DNA of 7,830 bases, taken from contig RGAX01000130.1 of NCBI GenBank assembly GCA_009919985.1, positions 1 to 7,830 of the forward strand. Direction: 5' to 3'. The notes beneath the pieces were generated by a model, which saw only the letters and a program-made list of their open reading frames with translations, ran no database searches and was not told the DNA's origin. The translations under genes were made by a program, and so were the position numbers. Source of the stretch: Opitutaceae bacterium. GTDB lineage: Bacteria; Verrucomicrobiota; Verrucomicrobiia; Opitutales; Opitutaceae. Within the stretch, counting starts at the first letter, position 1; every line of letters starts with the position of its first letter. Shown here piece by piece: positions 1-6,436 of the stretch.

Positions 1-1839
1 GACGATCTCGTGAAGTTTCGCGACACGATTCGCAAGCGCGGGGTTGCCGGTAAGCGTGGACCAACCGGTGGGCTCTTGGTTAAATCGCAGCGGGCGACGC
101 GAGCCGTTGGCGCCAGCGATCATGCCATCAAACAACGCAAGCGAGCGACGGCTACGCGGAGGTTGAGCGGCCGTGAGAGCAACTAGGCGCTCGATGAGCG
201 CAGTCTGGCGTGTGGCGAAAGTACCGTTGGCGAGGCCGGAGAGAATCGAATTGGCGTGAGCATCGTCAACGGACCACGCCGGATCAACGACTAGACGCTC
301 GAGCAGTGGTAATTCGCGTTCGCCGATGCCGCTGAGAAAAGCTTCGCGCAGGTAGGTGTTTTTGGGGTGGGTGCGCACGATCGCAGCGAGCGCGAGATCG
401 GTCGTGAGCTCGCGGTGTTCACCGAGCGTTAACACCGCTTGCAACTGCACCTCGGGCACTGTGTCAGCGGCGAGTGGGAGAAGTTGTGCGACAAGTTCGG
501 TGCGGCCGGCTTGACCGGGTTTGAGGAAACGTTCAGCGAGACGAATTGCGGTGGTCCGCACCACCGGATCGGCGTCGGATAAAGCGTGCACCACGCTGGT
601 GCGATCTAGCGCGCCCATTCCGTCAAGCGTCCAGAGCGCGTGCGTGCGGCCAAGGGGTTGTTTGCCTGAGAGAACGATCGCACGAATCGCTGGAGCCAAA
701 GTGGCGTCGCGACGCTCGACGAGGAGACGCTGAGCGGTTTCGCGCCACCAAGAATTGGGATGCGAGAGGCGCTCAACCCATTGAGCGGACGTGAGCGCGG
801 GGGCGGCTGGGGCGAGGGGCGCAGGGCGATCAATGGGTACGACGCGGTAAATGCGCCCGAGGTGTTGTGGGTCGGCCAGCTTGCGATCTTCGCTTTGCTT
901 GCGAAGGTAACTGGTGAGCGAGATACGGTGCTGCAACACGCCACGGTAAAAATCGACGATGTAGAGCGCGCCGTCAGGCCCAGTGCTGAAACCAACAGGA
1001 CGAAAGCGTTCGTCGGTGGAGGCGATGAATTCTTTTTGATCGTAGGCGTTGCGACCGAGGATCGTACCATTTTCGGCAGTGAGAATGTTACGGCGGACAA
1101 AATTCGCTGAGGGCTCAGCGACAAAAGCATTACCGTAAAATTCAGGCAAGAGATCGCCGCGATAAACCCAAGGGGAGTTGGCGGCGGTGAATTCCTTGAG
1201 TTTGCCGTCGCGCAGAAAATCTGGGCGATAACCGCGATTGATGCCGGGATTCACGCGGGCAGGCCAAACGAAGAAATTGTCGGCTGCGTTTACGTTGGTG
1301 CCGGGGAGTCGCAGGAGGTTCGGATTACGCTGGAGATAGTCGGACGGGATGATGTCGACGCGCAACGGATCGCTGTTGGAGCCGTGAAAGAGATGACCGT
1401 AGTTATCCTGACTGAGACCCCATTGACCGCGAAAGAACGTAGTGGCTGTTTCCCATTCGCCGTTTACGTAGCGAAATTTTTTCGTGTAGGCGGCGCTGTA
1501 AATCCAGTTGTCATGCGCCCAGAGCAAGTTGTTGGGTGCTCGCTCGGGATTGGCGAGGAAGGGGCGCTTGGGATCGGTTTTCACCCCGTAATCGGTGGCG
1601 ACAATAGTTTTTTGGTCAGCTTTGCCGTCACCGTCGGTATCACGCCAAAAAGCGAGTTCGGGCGGCGCACCCACAAGAACTCCGTCGCTGATGAGGGCGA
1701 GGGCGCGGGGCAAAACGAGGTTATCAACGAACACTTTGGATTCGTCGTAGCGGCCGTCGCCGTCGCGATCAGTCAATACAACGACTCGGCATGTAACCGC
1801 GCATCTCGACGACCCACATGCGACCGTCGGGCCCGAAGG
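1..1839 (-). pseudogene. PVC-type membrane-bound dehydrogenase/HEAT protein, main (3') part, out of frame with its N-terminus, cut by window edge
   Basis: This minus-strand frame is open without a stop from 1839 down to base 1, but family-like sequence begins only at about 1788 with R-V-V-V-L-T-D-R-D-G-D-G-R-Y-D-E. The reading gives a beta-propeller typical of the Planctomycete/Verrucomicrobial N-terminal dehydrogenase domain (TIGR02604 type, distantly like sorbosone/PQQ dehydrogenases). Two Asp-rich DxDGDG loops lie at about 1741-1770 and 1621-1650, L-L-W-A-H-D-N-W-I-Y-S at about 1500-1535, and G-P-D-G-A-L-Y-I-V-D-F-Y-R-G-V at about 915-985. From about 780 to the left edge the protein is helical, with repeated [helix]-D-P/V-V-R type segments that read as HEAT repeats. 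Family members usually end in a CxxCH haem-binding cytochrome domain, which would lie beyond the left edge. No good start codon exists near 1788, so this is the continuation of the fragment at 1769-2092. The role is probably a periplasmic or envelope oxidoreductase; the substrate is unknown. Confidence 0.83.
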
Positions 1840-2092
1840 TCATCGCGACCGGATCCTGCACGAGAGGCTCGGCGGCGGCAATTTCGAGTTTGAAGCCGGG
1901 CATGAGCGTGAAGGATTTGAGCGCCTGCTCAGGCGTGAGCGCAGGCGCGGGCGGAATTTTATCCGCAGGCACGAGGGGAACCTGAGGCGCGCCGAGTTTA
2001 TCGGCGTTGTCACCGATTTGGGCAAAGGAGAGCGGCACGCTGCAAAAAAGCGCAAGCGCAAGCAGAACGAGCGGACGGTGCAGGGCGATCAT
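1769..2092 (-). pseudogene. PVC-type membrane-bound dehydrogenase, N-terminal fragment (107 aa) ending at a frame break
   Basis: This is the 5' end of the large gene that continues in another frame to the left. I chose the ATG at 2092 because it places a textbook Sec signal peptide at the N-terminus: M-I-A-L-H-R, a hydrophobic run at residues 8-22, and a probable cleavage after S-F-A (residue 24). An in-frame start at 2146 would add 18 residues ahead of the signal and looks spurious. Residues 53-101 carry the conserved start of the propeller domain, including L-T-P-E-Q-A-L-K-S-F, P-G-F-K-L-E, A-E-P-L-V-Q-D-P-V and M-W-V-V-E-M-R-G-Y-M-P. Immediately after M-P the frame yields five unrelated residues and a TGA (1769-1771). 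In the family the M-P is normally followed by a short D-G-x-G-E-D-x-P-x-G-R linker before the VVLTD strand. That linker is absent here and the frame changes. No clear ribosome binding site precedes 2092. Confidence 0.82.
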
Positions 2093-2126
2093 GGAACGGG
2101 CAAAAAAGACGCGTGATTGAGTCAGA

Positions 2127-2143
2127 AGCCAAGGGATTTGGCT
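2127..2143. repeat. Small inverted repeat upstream of the PVC-type gene
   Basis: AGCCAA (2127-2132) and TTGGCT (2138-2143) are perfect 6-bp arms around a 5-base loop. The element lies 35 bases upstream of the ATG at 2092, so it would be in the 5' untranslated region or promoter of the minus-strand gene. There is no T-run, so it does not look like an intrinsic terminator. It may be a chance hairpin. Confidence 0.3.
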
Positions 2144-2183
2144 CAAGAATAAAAGAACACTTTCGTCGCTCGAAACTGAGTCA

Positions 2184-2199
2184 AGGCTTGGCCAAGCCT
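2184..2199. promoter_or_regulatory. 16-bp perfect palindrome in the divergent intergenic region (possible operator)
   Basis: AGGCTTGGCCAAGCCT reads identically on both strands with no mismatch and no spacer. It sits between two divergently transcribed genes, 92 bases from the minus-strand ATG (2092) and 153 bases from the plus-strand ATG (2352), a place where a dimeric repressor or activator could act on either. The function is inferred only from symmetry and position. I saw no second copy elsewhere in the window. Confidence 0.35.
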
Positions 2200-2209
2200 G
2201 GTAGCTGGA

Positions 2210-2238
2210 TTAAGAACATTCACTTAAATTCTTACAAC
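2210..2238 (+). promoter_or_regulatory. Weak candidate sigma70-type promoter for the glycosyltransferase
   Basis: TTAAGA (2210-2215) and TACAAC (2233-2238) each match four of six consensus positions and are separated by exactly 17 bases, in a locally AT-rich stretch of the intergenic region. The predicted transcript would have a leader of about 105 bases before the ATG at 2352. The match is weak and could be chance. Confidence 0.2.
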
Positions 2239-2351
2239 GAAAACATGCACCGGAACATTAATCATGCCTGCTCTTTGGGTGGTCGACACGATGAGCGTGA
2301 AAAAGACTTCCACCTGCCTCTCCTCGCCCTAGCGTAGGCTCATCGCTTAGC

Positions 2352-3041
2352 ATGAAACTCTCCATCGTCATACCCTGTTACAATGAGACCAAGACCATCC
2401 GCGCCATCGTGGACCGGGTTCGCGCCGCGCCCGTGGCTGACAAGGAAATCATCATCGTAGACGACTGCTCGCGTGACGGCACCCGCGACCTGCTTCGCAC
2501 CGAGATCGCCCCGCTTGTCACCAAAATCATCTACCACGAAGTCAACCAAGGCAAAGGCGCTGCGCTGCGCACCGGCATCGCAGCCGCCACTGGCGACGCG
2601 GTCATAATCCAAGACGCCGACCTCGAATATGACCCGCAGGAATACCCGCGCCTGCTCAAACCTATCATCGATGGCAAAGCCGACGTTGTTTTTGGCTCCC
2701 GCTTCTCCGGCGGTGACGCGCACCGAGTCGTTTATTTTTGGCACATGGTCGGCAATAAATTCCTGACGTTACTCTCCAACATGGCGACCAACCTCAACCT
2801 CACGGACATGGAAACCTGCTACAAAGTTTTCCGCCGCGAAATCATTCAGAAAATCACCATCGAGGAGGACCGCTTTGGCTTCGAACCGGAGATCACCGCC
2901 AAAATCTCGAAACTCGACATCGCCATCTACGAAGTCGGCATCAGCTACTATGGGCGCACGTACGCTGAAGGCAAAAAAATCGGCTGGCGCGACGGGTTCC
3001 GAGCGCTCTGGGCGATTTTGAAATATAATTTTTTCCGGTAA
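2352..3041 (+). CDS. Family 2 glycosyltransferase, DPM/DPG-synthase-like
   Basis: The 229-residue protein is a single GT-A domain of glycosyltransferase family 2, close to the dolichyl/polyprenyl-phosphate sugar transferase group. Visible landmarks are the N-terminal strand L-S-I-V-I-P-C-Y-N-E (3-12), I-I-I-V-D-D-C-S-R-D-G-T (33-44) with the nucleotide-binding Asp pair D37/D38, N-Q-G-K-G-A-A-L-R-T-G (65-75), the metal-binding D-A-D-L-E-Y-D (88-94), G-S-R-F (115-118), T-D-M-E-T-C-Y-K-V-F-R-R (151-162) and F-G-F-E-P-E (175-180). It should transfer a sugar from a nucleotide-sugar to a polyprenyl phosphate or similar acceptor at the inner face of the cytoplasmic membrane. No C-terminal transmembrane segments follow, so it would be soluble or peripheral, and the length fits stand-alone members. 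The ATG has no evident Shine-Dalgarno. Its neighbours give no pathway clue: it diverges from the dehydrogenase-like gene and converges on the pseudopilin. The acceptor and sugar cannot be assigned. Confidence 0.88.
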   Translation: MKLSIVIPCYNETKTIRAIVDRVRAAPVADKEIIIVDDCSRDGTRDLLRTEIAPLVTKIIYHEVNQGKGAALRTGIAAATGDAVIIQDADLEYDPQEYPRLLKPIIDGKADVVFGSRFSGGDAHRVVYFWHMVGNKFLTLLSNMATNLNLTDMETCYKVFRREIIQKITIEEDRFGFEPEITAKISKLDIAIYEVGISYYGRTYAEGKKIGWRDGFRALWAILKYNFFR

Positions 3042-3054
3042 GTCTTAAAAAGAC
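3042..3054. repeat. Short hairpin between the convergent glycosyltransferase and pseudopilin genes
   Basis: GTCTT (3042-3046) and AAGAC (3050-3054) flank AAA, right after the glycosyltransferase stop. The gap between the two convergent genes is only 41 bases, where a transcription end is expected. The stem is short and AT-rich with no U-tract on the plus strand, so a terminator is only a weak possibility. Confidence 0.2.
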
Positions 3055-3082
3055 GGGGAAATTAATTCAGCTAAACAGGAAA

Positions 3083-3436
3083 TCAGGGGGTAAACGTGAT
3101 CGTGCGTGAACCTGCAATGCCCGTGATAGTAATGGGGGTACCTTGCGTAAAAACCTTCGGATACGTTTCGTTGGCGATGGCTTCTAAAGTCTTCATATTA
3201 GCCGTCGGGCCAACAATTTTATCGATGGAAACACTAGAGACACCGTGCTCTAGATAGTAAAGATCCGCAGCCACCGCGAGCTGCTTGGCATTGTTCAAGA
3301 TTTTCTGATCTTGTGCAGTCTGACGTAATTTATTGAACGCGGGTAATGCCATGGATGCGAGCAAACTAATAATCACGATCACGATCATTATTTCAACGAG
3401 CGTGAAACCCTTAGATGAAGTTAATTTGGTTTTCAT
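3083..3436 (-). CDS. Type II secretion/type IV pilin-like prepilin (pseudopilin)
   Basis: The 117-residue protein starts with a canonical class III signal: a short basic leader (residues 1-10, ending S-K-G), then F-T-L-V-E-I-M-I-V-I-V-I-I-S-L-L-A-S-M-A. Prepilin peptidase should cut between G10 and F11 and methylate F11. E15 is the conserved Glu at +5 of the mature protein, and P32 sits at the usual helix kink. The remaining 85 or so residues form a small C-terminal domain ending in G-T-P-I-T-I-T-G-I-A-G-S-R-T-I-T-F-T-P, with no cysteines. It would be assembled in a pseudopilus or pilus-like fibre in the inner membrane and periplasm. No other secretion or pilus gene is nearby, so it is a solitary copy. 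Verrucomicrobia often carry many such scattered prepilin-like genes. Its DNA is visibly more AT-rich than its neighbours. The start is certain from the leader, though no Shine-Dalgarno is clear. Confidence 0.87.
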   Translation of the reverse strand: MKTKLTSSKGFTLVEIMIVIVIISLLASMALPAFNKLRQTAQDQKILNNAKQLAVAADLYYLEHGVSSVSIDKIVGPTANMKTLEAIANETYPKVFTQGTPITITGIAGSRTITFTP

Positions 3437-3457
3437 AATGTAATAACAAAGGGCCTA

Positions 3458-3498
3458 ATTTGAATCTCTTTGAAAGTTGTAGCACCCCCAATTCAAAT
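3458..3498. repeat. Inverted repeat upstream of the pseudopilin gene
   Basis: ATTTGAAT (3458-3465) and ATTCAAAT (3491-3498) are perfect 8-bp arms 25 bases apart in the 142-bp gap between rsfS and the pseudopilin start. The proximal arm is 22 bases upstream of the ATG. It could be a binding site or a chance AT-rich repeat. I did not find a convincing sigma70 or sigma54 promoter in this gap. Confidence 0.25.
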
Positions 3499-3556
3499 CC
3501 AAAACGTCGCAGAATCTGTGCGTAAAATATATTAAGAGGGCAGATTTCATGCAGTC

Positions 3557-3570
3557 GAATCGCCAGATTC
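3557..3570. repeat. Small hairpin just downstream of rsfS
   Basis: GAATC (3557-3561) and GATTC (3566-3570) flank a 4-base loop, eight bases beyond the rsfS stop codon in the direction of transcription. It is in the right place for the end of the nadD-rsfS transcript, but the stem is only 5 bp and no U-run follows on the minus strand. It is therefore a weak terminator candidate at best. Confidence 0.22.
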
Positions 3571-3578
3571 CAATATAC

Positions 3579-4127
3579 TTATTTTTTTCGTTTTTTAACG
3601 GATGAAGCCTTAGTTAGAACCACTTTTTTCTTAGCAGTCTTTTTCTTTTTTACCGGAACTCGCTTAAGTGATTTCGGAGAGGCTTTCTTAGCTGATTTGG
3701 ATTTAGAAACTTTGCCTTTGGTCGCTTTGGGCTTGGCGATTTTTTCGGGCTTGGGTGCGGCAAATAGACTAGGTACAGAGACTTCAACCGCATCTTTCCA
3801 GAGATTCTCCAAAGCGTAGTGTTCGCGTTGGTCTGCGGTGAAGAGGTGAATCATCACGTCAAAGGCATCGATCACCATCCAGCCTGTGTCCTGGGGAATT
3901 TCCATGCCGACGATCCGAGCTTTGGCAGCATCTAGGGCTTTTTCCACTTCGATGCGCAAGGCGCGCAAGTGCGGGGCGGAATTACCGGTCGCCAACACCA
4001 GAAAGTCGGTGATCGAGGATTGCTCGCTCACGTCCATGACGCGCAGATCTTCGGCCTTTTTTTCATCTAAGGCCAGGCAGCACAGTTTCACTAACGCTAA
4101 CGAATCCGCTTTATTCAATTTCATCAT
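3579..4127 (-). CDS. rsfS: Ribosomal silencing factor RsfS (Iojap/DUF143) with lysine-rich C-terminal extension
   Basis: RsfS binds ribosomal protein L14 (uL14) on the large subunit and blocks subunit joining, lowering translation when nutrients are scarce. Residues 1-115 hold the whole family domain: S-S-I-T-D-F-L-V-L-A-T-G-N-S (37-50), H53 and the following helix, and G-W-M-V-I-D-A-F-D-V-M-I-H-L-F (82-96) leading into R-E-H-Y-A-L-E-N-L-W (101-110). The family is usually about 105-130 residues. Here residues 125-182 add a tail with about 24 Lys and 2 Arg and a single acidic residue, which is low-complexity and probably disordered; it could contact rRNA. The first ATG (4125-4127) overlaps the nadD stop as ATGA, indicating coupled translation. 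A second ATG follows at once and could also be used. The nadD-rsfS order is a widely conserved bacterial pairing. Confidence 0.94.
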   Translation of the reverse strand: MMKLNKADSLALVKLCCLALDEKKAEDLRVMDVSEQSSITDFLVLATGNSAPHLRALRIEVEKALDAAKARIVGMEIPQDTGWMVIDAFDVMIHLFTADQREHYALENLWKDAVEVSVPSLFAAPKPEKIAKPKATKGKVSKSKSAKKASPKSLKRVPVKKKKTAKKKVVLTKASSVKKRKK

Positions 4128-4708
4128 TTATCGCAATACAGAGCGTTTTCGCGGATGTAAACAATCGCCTTGTGCGGCACGAAATAGTCCAGCGACAGAT
4201 TCAGCCGCGTACGCTCGCGCAATTCTGTAGAATTGATCGCCAGCAAGTGACCGTCGCAGCGTCGCAAGCGCAAACCCGGGATGTCTTCGCGCGGTTTGAC
4301 CGGATAGCCCGGCCGTTCGAGAAAAATGAATTCTACCAGCTTCGCGAGTTCCTGAATGTCTTTCCAAAGGTGCAATTTAGGCAACTGATCGCCGCCGATG
4401 ACCCAAAACAGTTCATCTTTGGGATAAAGCGCCCGAAAGTGGCGCGCCGAATCGATGGTATAACTGATACCGCCCTTGCGGAGCTCATAGTCGGAGATCT
4501 CGAAACGCCGGTCCCATTCCGTCGCTGCGCGCAGCATCGCGAGTCGATCCTCGGCAGAGGATTGCACGTCGTTGGGCTTGAGCGGGGCCTGCGCGGCCGG
4601 CACCAGGATTAACCGGTCCAGCCCACATTGCTCATAGGCGTCTTGAGCCGCCATGAGATGACCGAAATGCACGGGGTCGAAGCTCCCGCCGAGAAATCCT
4701 ATTTTCAC
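4124..4708 (-). CDS. nadD: Nicotinate-nucleotide adenylyltransferase NadD
   Basis: NadD joins nicotinate mononucleotide and ATP to make deamido-NAD plus pyrophosphate, the shared late step of de novo and salvage NAD synthesis in the cytosol. The 194-residue product has the nucleotidyltransferase alpha/beta-phosphodiesterase signature G-G-S-F-D-P-V-H-F-G-H-L (7-18), with the HxGH motif at H14-H17. It also has W-V-I-G-G-D-Q-L (102-109), followed by L-W-K (114-116), and the C-terminal ATP-binding motif N-S-T-E-L-R (159-164), a variant of ISSTxIR. Length is normal. The start is GTG at 4708: it places M-K-I-G-F-L-G-G-S-F exactly at the N-terminus as in homologues, and no in-frame ATG precedes it. 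It is the first gene of the nadD-rsfS operon and overlaps rsfS by four bases. It is transcribed away from the binding-protein gene starting at 4801, so the 92-bp gap between them must hold both promoters. Confidence 0.96.
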   Translation of the reverse strand: MKIGFLGGSFDPVHFGHLMAAQDAYEQCGLDRLILVPAAQAPLKPNDVQSSAEDRLAMLRAATEWDRRFEISDYELRKGGISYTIDSARHFRALYPKDELFWVIGGDQLPKLHLWKDIQELAKLVEFIFLERPGYPVKPREDIPGLRLRRCDGHLLAINSTELRERTRLNLSLDYFVPHKAIVYIRENALYCDK

Positions 4709-4800
4709 GCGCCGAGAACGTGGGTTTGCACCCGAGGCCCCGCAAGGCTCAATTACTCACCACTACTATTTCGGTGCGCTCCCTGATCTTCTTTAAACTC
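4709..4800. promoter_or_regulatory. Divergent intergenic region between nadD and the binding-protein operon
   Basis: These 92 bases separate the GTG of nadD from the ATG at 4801 and should carry promoters in both directions. I could not pick out a convincing -35/-10 pair on either strand, nor a Shine-Dalgarno close to either start. A GTG at 4720 is in frame with the plus-strand gene, but it would put 27 residues ahead of the lipoprotein signal and is unlikely to be the true start. Confidence 0.4.
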
Positions 4801-6426
4801 ATGTTTCGCCTCAACGCCGCGTTCCGCCTCGCGCTGGTTAGCACCACCGTGGCCATCACCGGCTGCTCGCGTCGCGAAACCCTCGTCCAAGCCGGCGATC
4901 GCCAAGGCATCCTCCACGTCGGTAACGGTGCCGAGGTCCAATATCTCGATCCCCATATCGCCGGCGGCTCGATCGATCACAATGTTCTTAGCGCGCTTTA
5001 TGAGGGACTCGTCACCCTCGACGAGGAGACCCTCCAGCCCCGCCCTGGCATGGCTACCCGCTGGGAAACGTCCCCCGACGGCCGCACCTACACATTTCAC
5101 CTACGACCAGAAGCCCGTTGGTCCAACGGCGACCCGCTCACCACCCACGATTTTCTCTACAGCTTCCGCCGCGCGCTCACCCCCACCCTCGCCTCCGAAT
5201 ACAAAGACGTTTTTTACCCTGTAAAAAATGCCGAGGCCTACGCCAAGGGCCAACTCACCGATTTCACCCAAGTCGGCTTCCGCGCACTCGACGCCACCAC
5301 GCTCGAGATCACACTGACGCAACCCACCGCCTACTTTCTTTCTCTCCTGCGCACCAACGCTTGGTTTCCCGTACACGCCGCTTCCGTGGAAAAATCCGGC
5401 GCCTTCGACGACCGTAGCGCCCGCTGGACGCGCACCGCTCCTTTTATAAGCAACGGCCCGTTTCGCCTTCGCGAATGGCGAGAGAGCCAACACCTCGCAG
5501 TGGAAAAAAATCCCCACTACTGGGACGCCGCGCATGTTCGCCTCAACGAGATCCGATTCTACCCCAGCGAATCGCTCCAAAGCCAAGAACTCGCCTTCCG
5601 CGCCGGGCAACTGCACACGACCTGGGACGTTCCTCTGAGCAAAATCGACGCATACAAAACCGACGCGCCCGCGCTCCTGCGTGTCGAACCCATTTTCGAC
5701 AGCTACTTTCTGCGCTTCAACGTCACTGCCCCTGCCTTCCGCGACCCCCGTATCCGCCGCGCATTCGCCCTCACCATAGATCGCGAAGCCATCGTCAAAA
5801 ACATCCTTCGCGGTGGCCAACTCCCCGCTGCCTCCCTCACTCCACCCCACATCGCCGGCTACCTTCCACCCCCCGGCCTCGCCACTGACCCCGCACTTGC
5901 CCGCCAACTCCTTGCCGAAGCCGGCTACCCCGGCGGCGTCAGTTTCCCCAAGGTCGAGTTTCTCACCATTCCTCAAGAGACTAACCAGCGCATCGCCGAA
6001 GCACTTCAAGAACGCTGGCGCCGAGAACTTGGCGTTGAAGTCGTGATCCTCCAAAAAGAATTCAAAATGTTTCTCGCCGCCATCAACGACCAATCCCGCG
6101 ACTACACCTTCGCTCGCGGCAAATGGACCGCCGAATATCCCGACCCGCTCTCCTACCTCGCCATCTTTACCACCGGAAATGGCGTCAACGGCACCGGTTG
6201 GACCGACCCCGCCTACGATGCACTCATTCACGCTGCCAACGCCGAACTCGATCCCGCGCGCCGCCACGCTGCTCTCCAAAAAGCCGAAACCTACCTACTC
6301 GACCACACCCCAATCGCCCCCGTTTACTGGGGTACCCGCACCACCCTAGTCCAAACCTCCGTCCGCGGCTGGAAAAAATCTCCACTCGCTTTTCATAACT
6401 ATAAAGACGTCTGGCTCGAAAATTAA
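4801..6426 (+). CDS. ABC transporter substrate-binding lipoprotein, family 5 (OppA/DppA-like)
   Basis: This 541-residue protein is a cluster C solute-binding protein (SBP_bac_5), the receptor that hands oligopeptides or other bulky solutes to an ABC importer. From the ATG at 4801 it has a lipoprotein signal: M-F-R-L-N-A-A-F-R, a hydrophobic segment to about residue 19, and the lipobox I-T-G-C with lipidated C22. Family marks follow: Q-Y-L-D-P-H (47-52), L-Y-E-G-L-V (66-71), the segment Y-T-F-H-L-R-P to T-H-D-F-L-Y-S-F-R-R (97-124), I-S-N-G-P-F-R-L (216-223), I-D-R-E-A-I-V (326-332), E-Y-P-D-P-L (445-450) and W-T-D-P-A-Y-D (467-473). It ends P-V-Y-W near residue 510 and N-Y-K-D-V-W-L-E-N, much as OppA does. 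No permease or ATPase genes are adjacent, so its partners must lie elsewhere, or the protein has been recruited to another task. The next gene begins 10 bases on, so it is probably the first gene of an operon. The ligand is unknown; the enzymes that follow hint at nucleoside-type compounds. Confidence 0.9.
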   Translation: MFRLNAAFRLALVSTTVAITGCSRRETLVQAGDRQGILHVGNGAEVQYLDPHIAGGSIDHNVLSALYEGLVTLDEETLQPRPGMATRWETSPDGRTYTFHLRPEARWSNGDPLTTHDFLYSFRRALTPTLASEYKDVFYPVKNAEAYAKGQLTDFTQVGFRALDATTLEITLTQPTAYFLSLLRTNAWFPVHAASVEKSGAFDDRSARWTRTAPFISNGPFRLREWRESQHLAVEKNPHYWDAAHVRLNEIRFYPSESLQSQELAFRAGQLHTTWDVPLSKIDAYKTDAPALLRVEPIFDSYFLRFNVTAPAFRDPRIRRAFALTIDREAIVKNILRGGQLPAASLTPPHIAGYLPPPGLATDPALARQLLAEAGYPGGVSFPKVEFLTIPQETNQRIAEALQERWRRELGVEVVILQKEFKMFLAAINDQSRDYTFARGKWTAEYPDPLSYLAIFTTGNGVNGTGWTDPAYDALIHAANAELDPARRHAALQKAETYLLDHTPIAPVYWGTRTTLVQTSVRGWKKSPLAFHNYKDVWLEN

Positions 6427-6436
6427 TTCAACCCTC

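Noticed and set aside
606..1130. A 174-codon minus-strand open frame
   Set aside because: It is out of phase with the dehydrogenase/HEAT reading on the same strand, which carries the family motifs through this interval. Its Ser/Pro-rich sequence resembles no family.
1769..1800. Programmed ribosomal frameshifting as an explanation for the frame change
   Set aside because: There is no slippery heptamer or downstream hairpin at the junction, and a conserved linker is missing, which frameshifting would not cause.
2113..2337. A 74-codon plus-strand open frame in the intergenic region
   Set aside because: There is no recognisable domain, no ribosome binding site and unremarkable composition. It spans the palindrome and hairpin and overlaps the likely leader of the minus-strand gene, so it is more likely non-coding.
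3481..3540. Possible sigma54 promoter upstream of the pseudopilin (G-rich run on the minus strand)
   Set aside because: The GG and GC elements do not fall at the required -24/-12 spacing.
4720..4800. Upstream GTG start for the solute-binding protein
   Set aside because: It would add 27 residues before a proper lipoprotein signal peptide and move the lipobox to residue 49, which is not compatible with normal lipoprotein processing.
5101..6279. A 392-codon open frame on the minus strand
   Set aside because: It lies entirely antisense to the clearly recognisable solute-binding protein, and its translation is low-complexity Gly/Val/Glu/Ala with no domain. It is a shadow of the C-rich codon usage on the plus strand.
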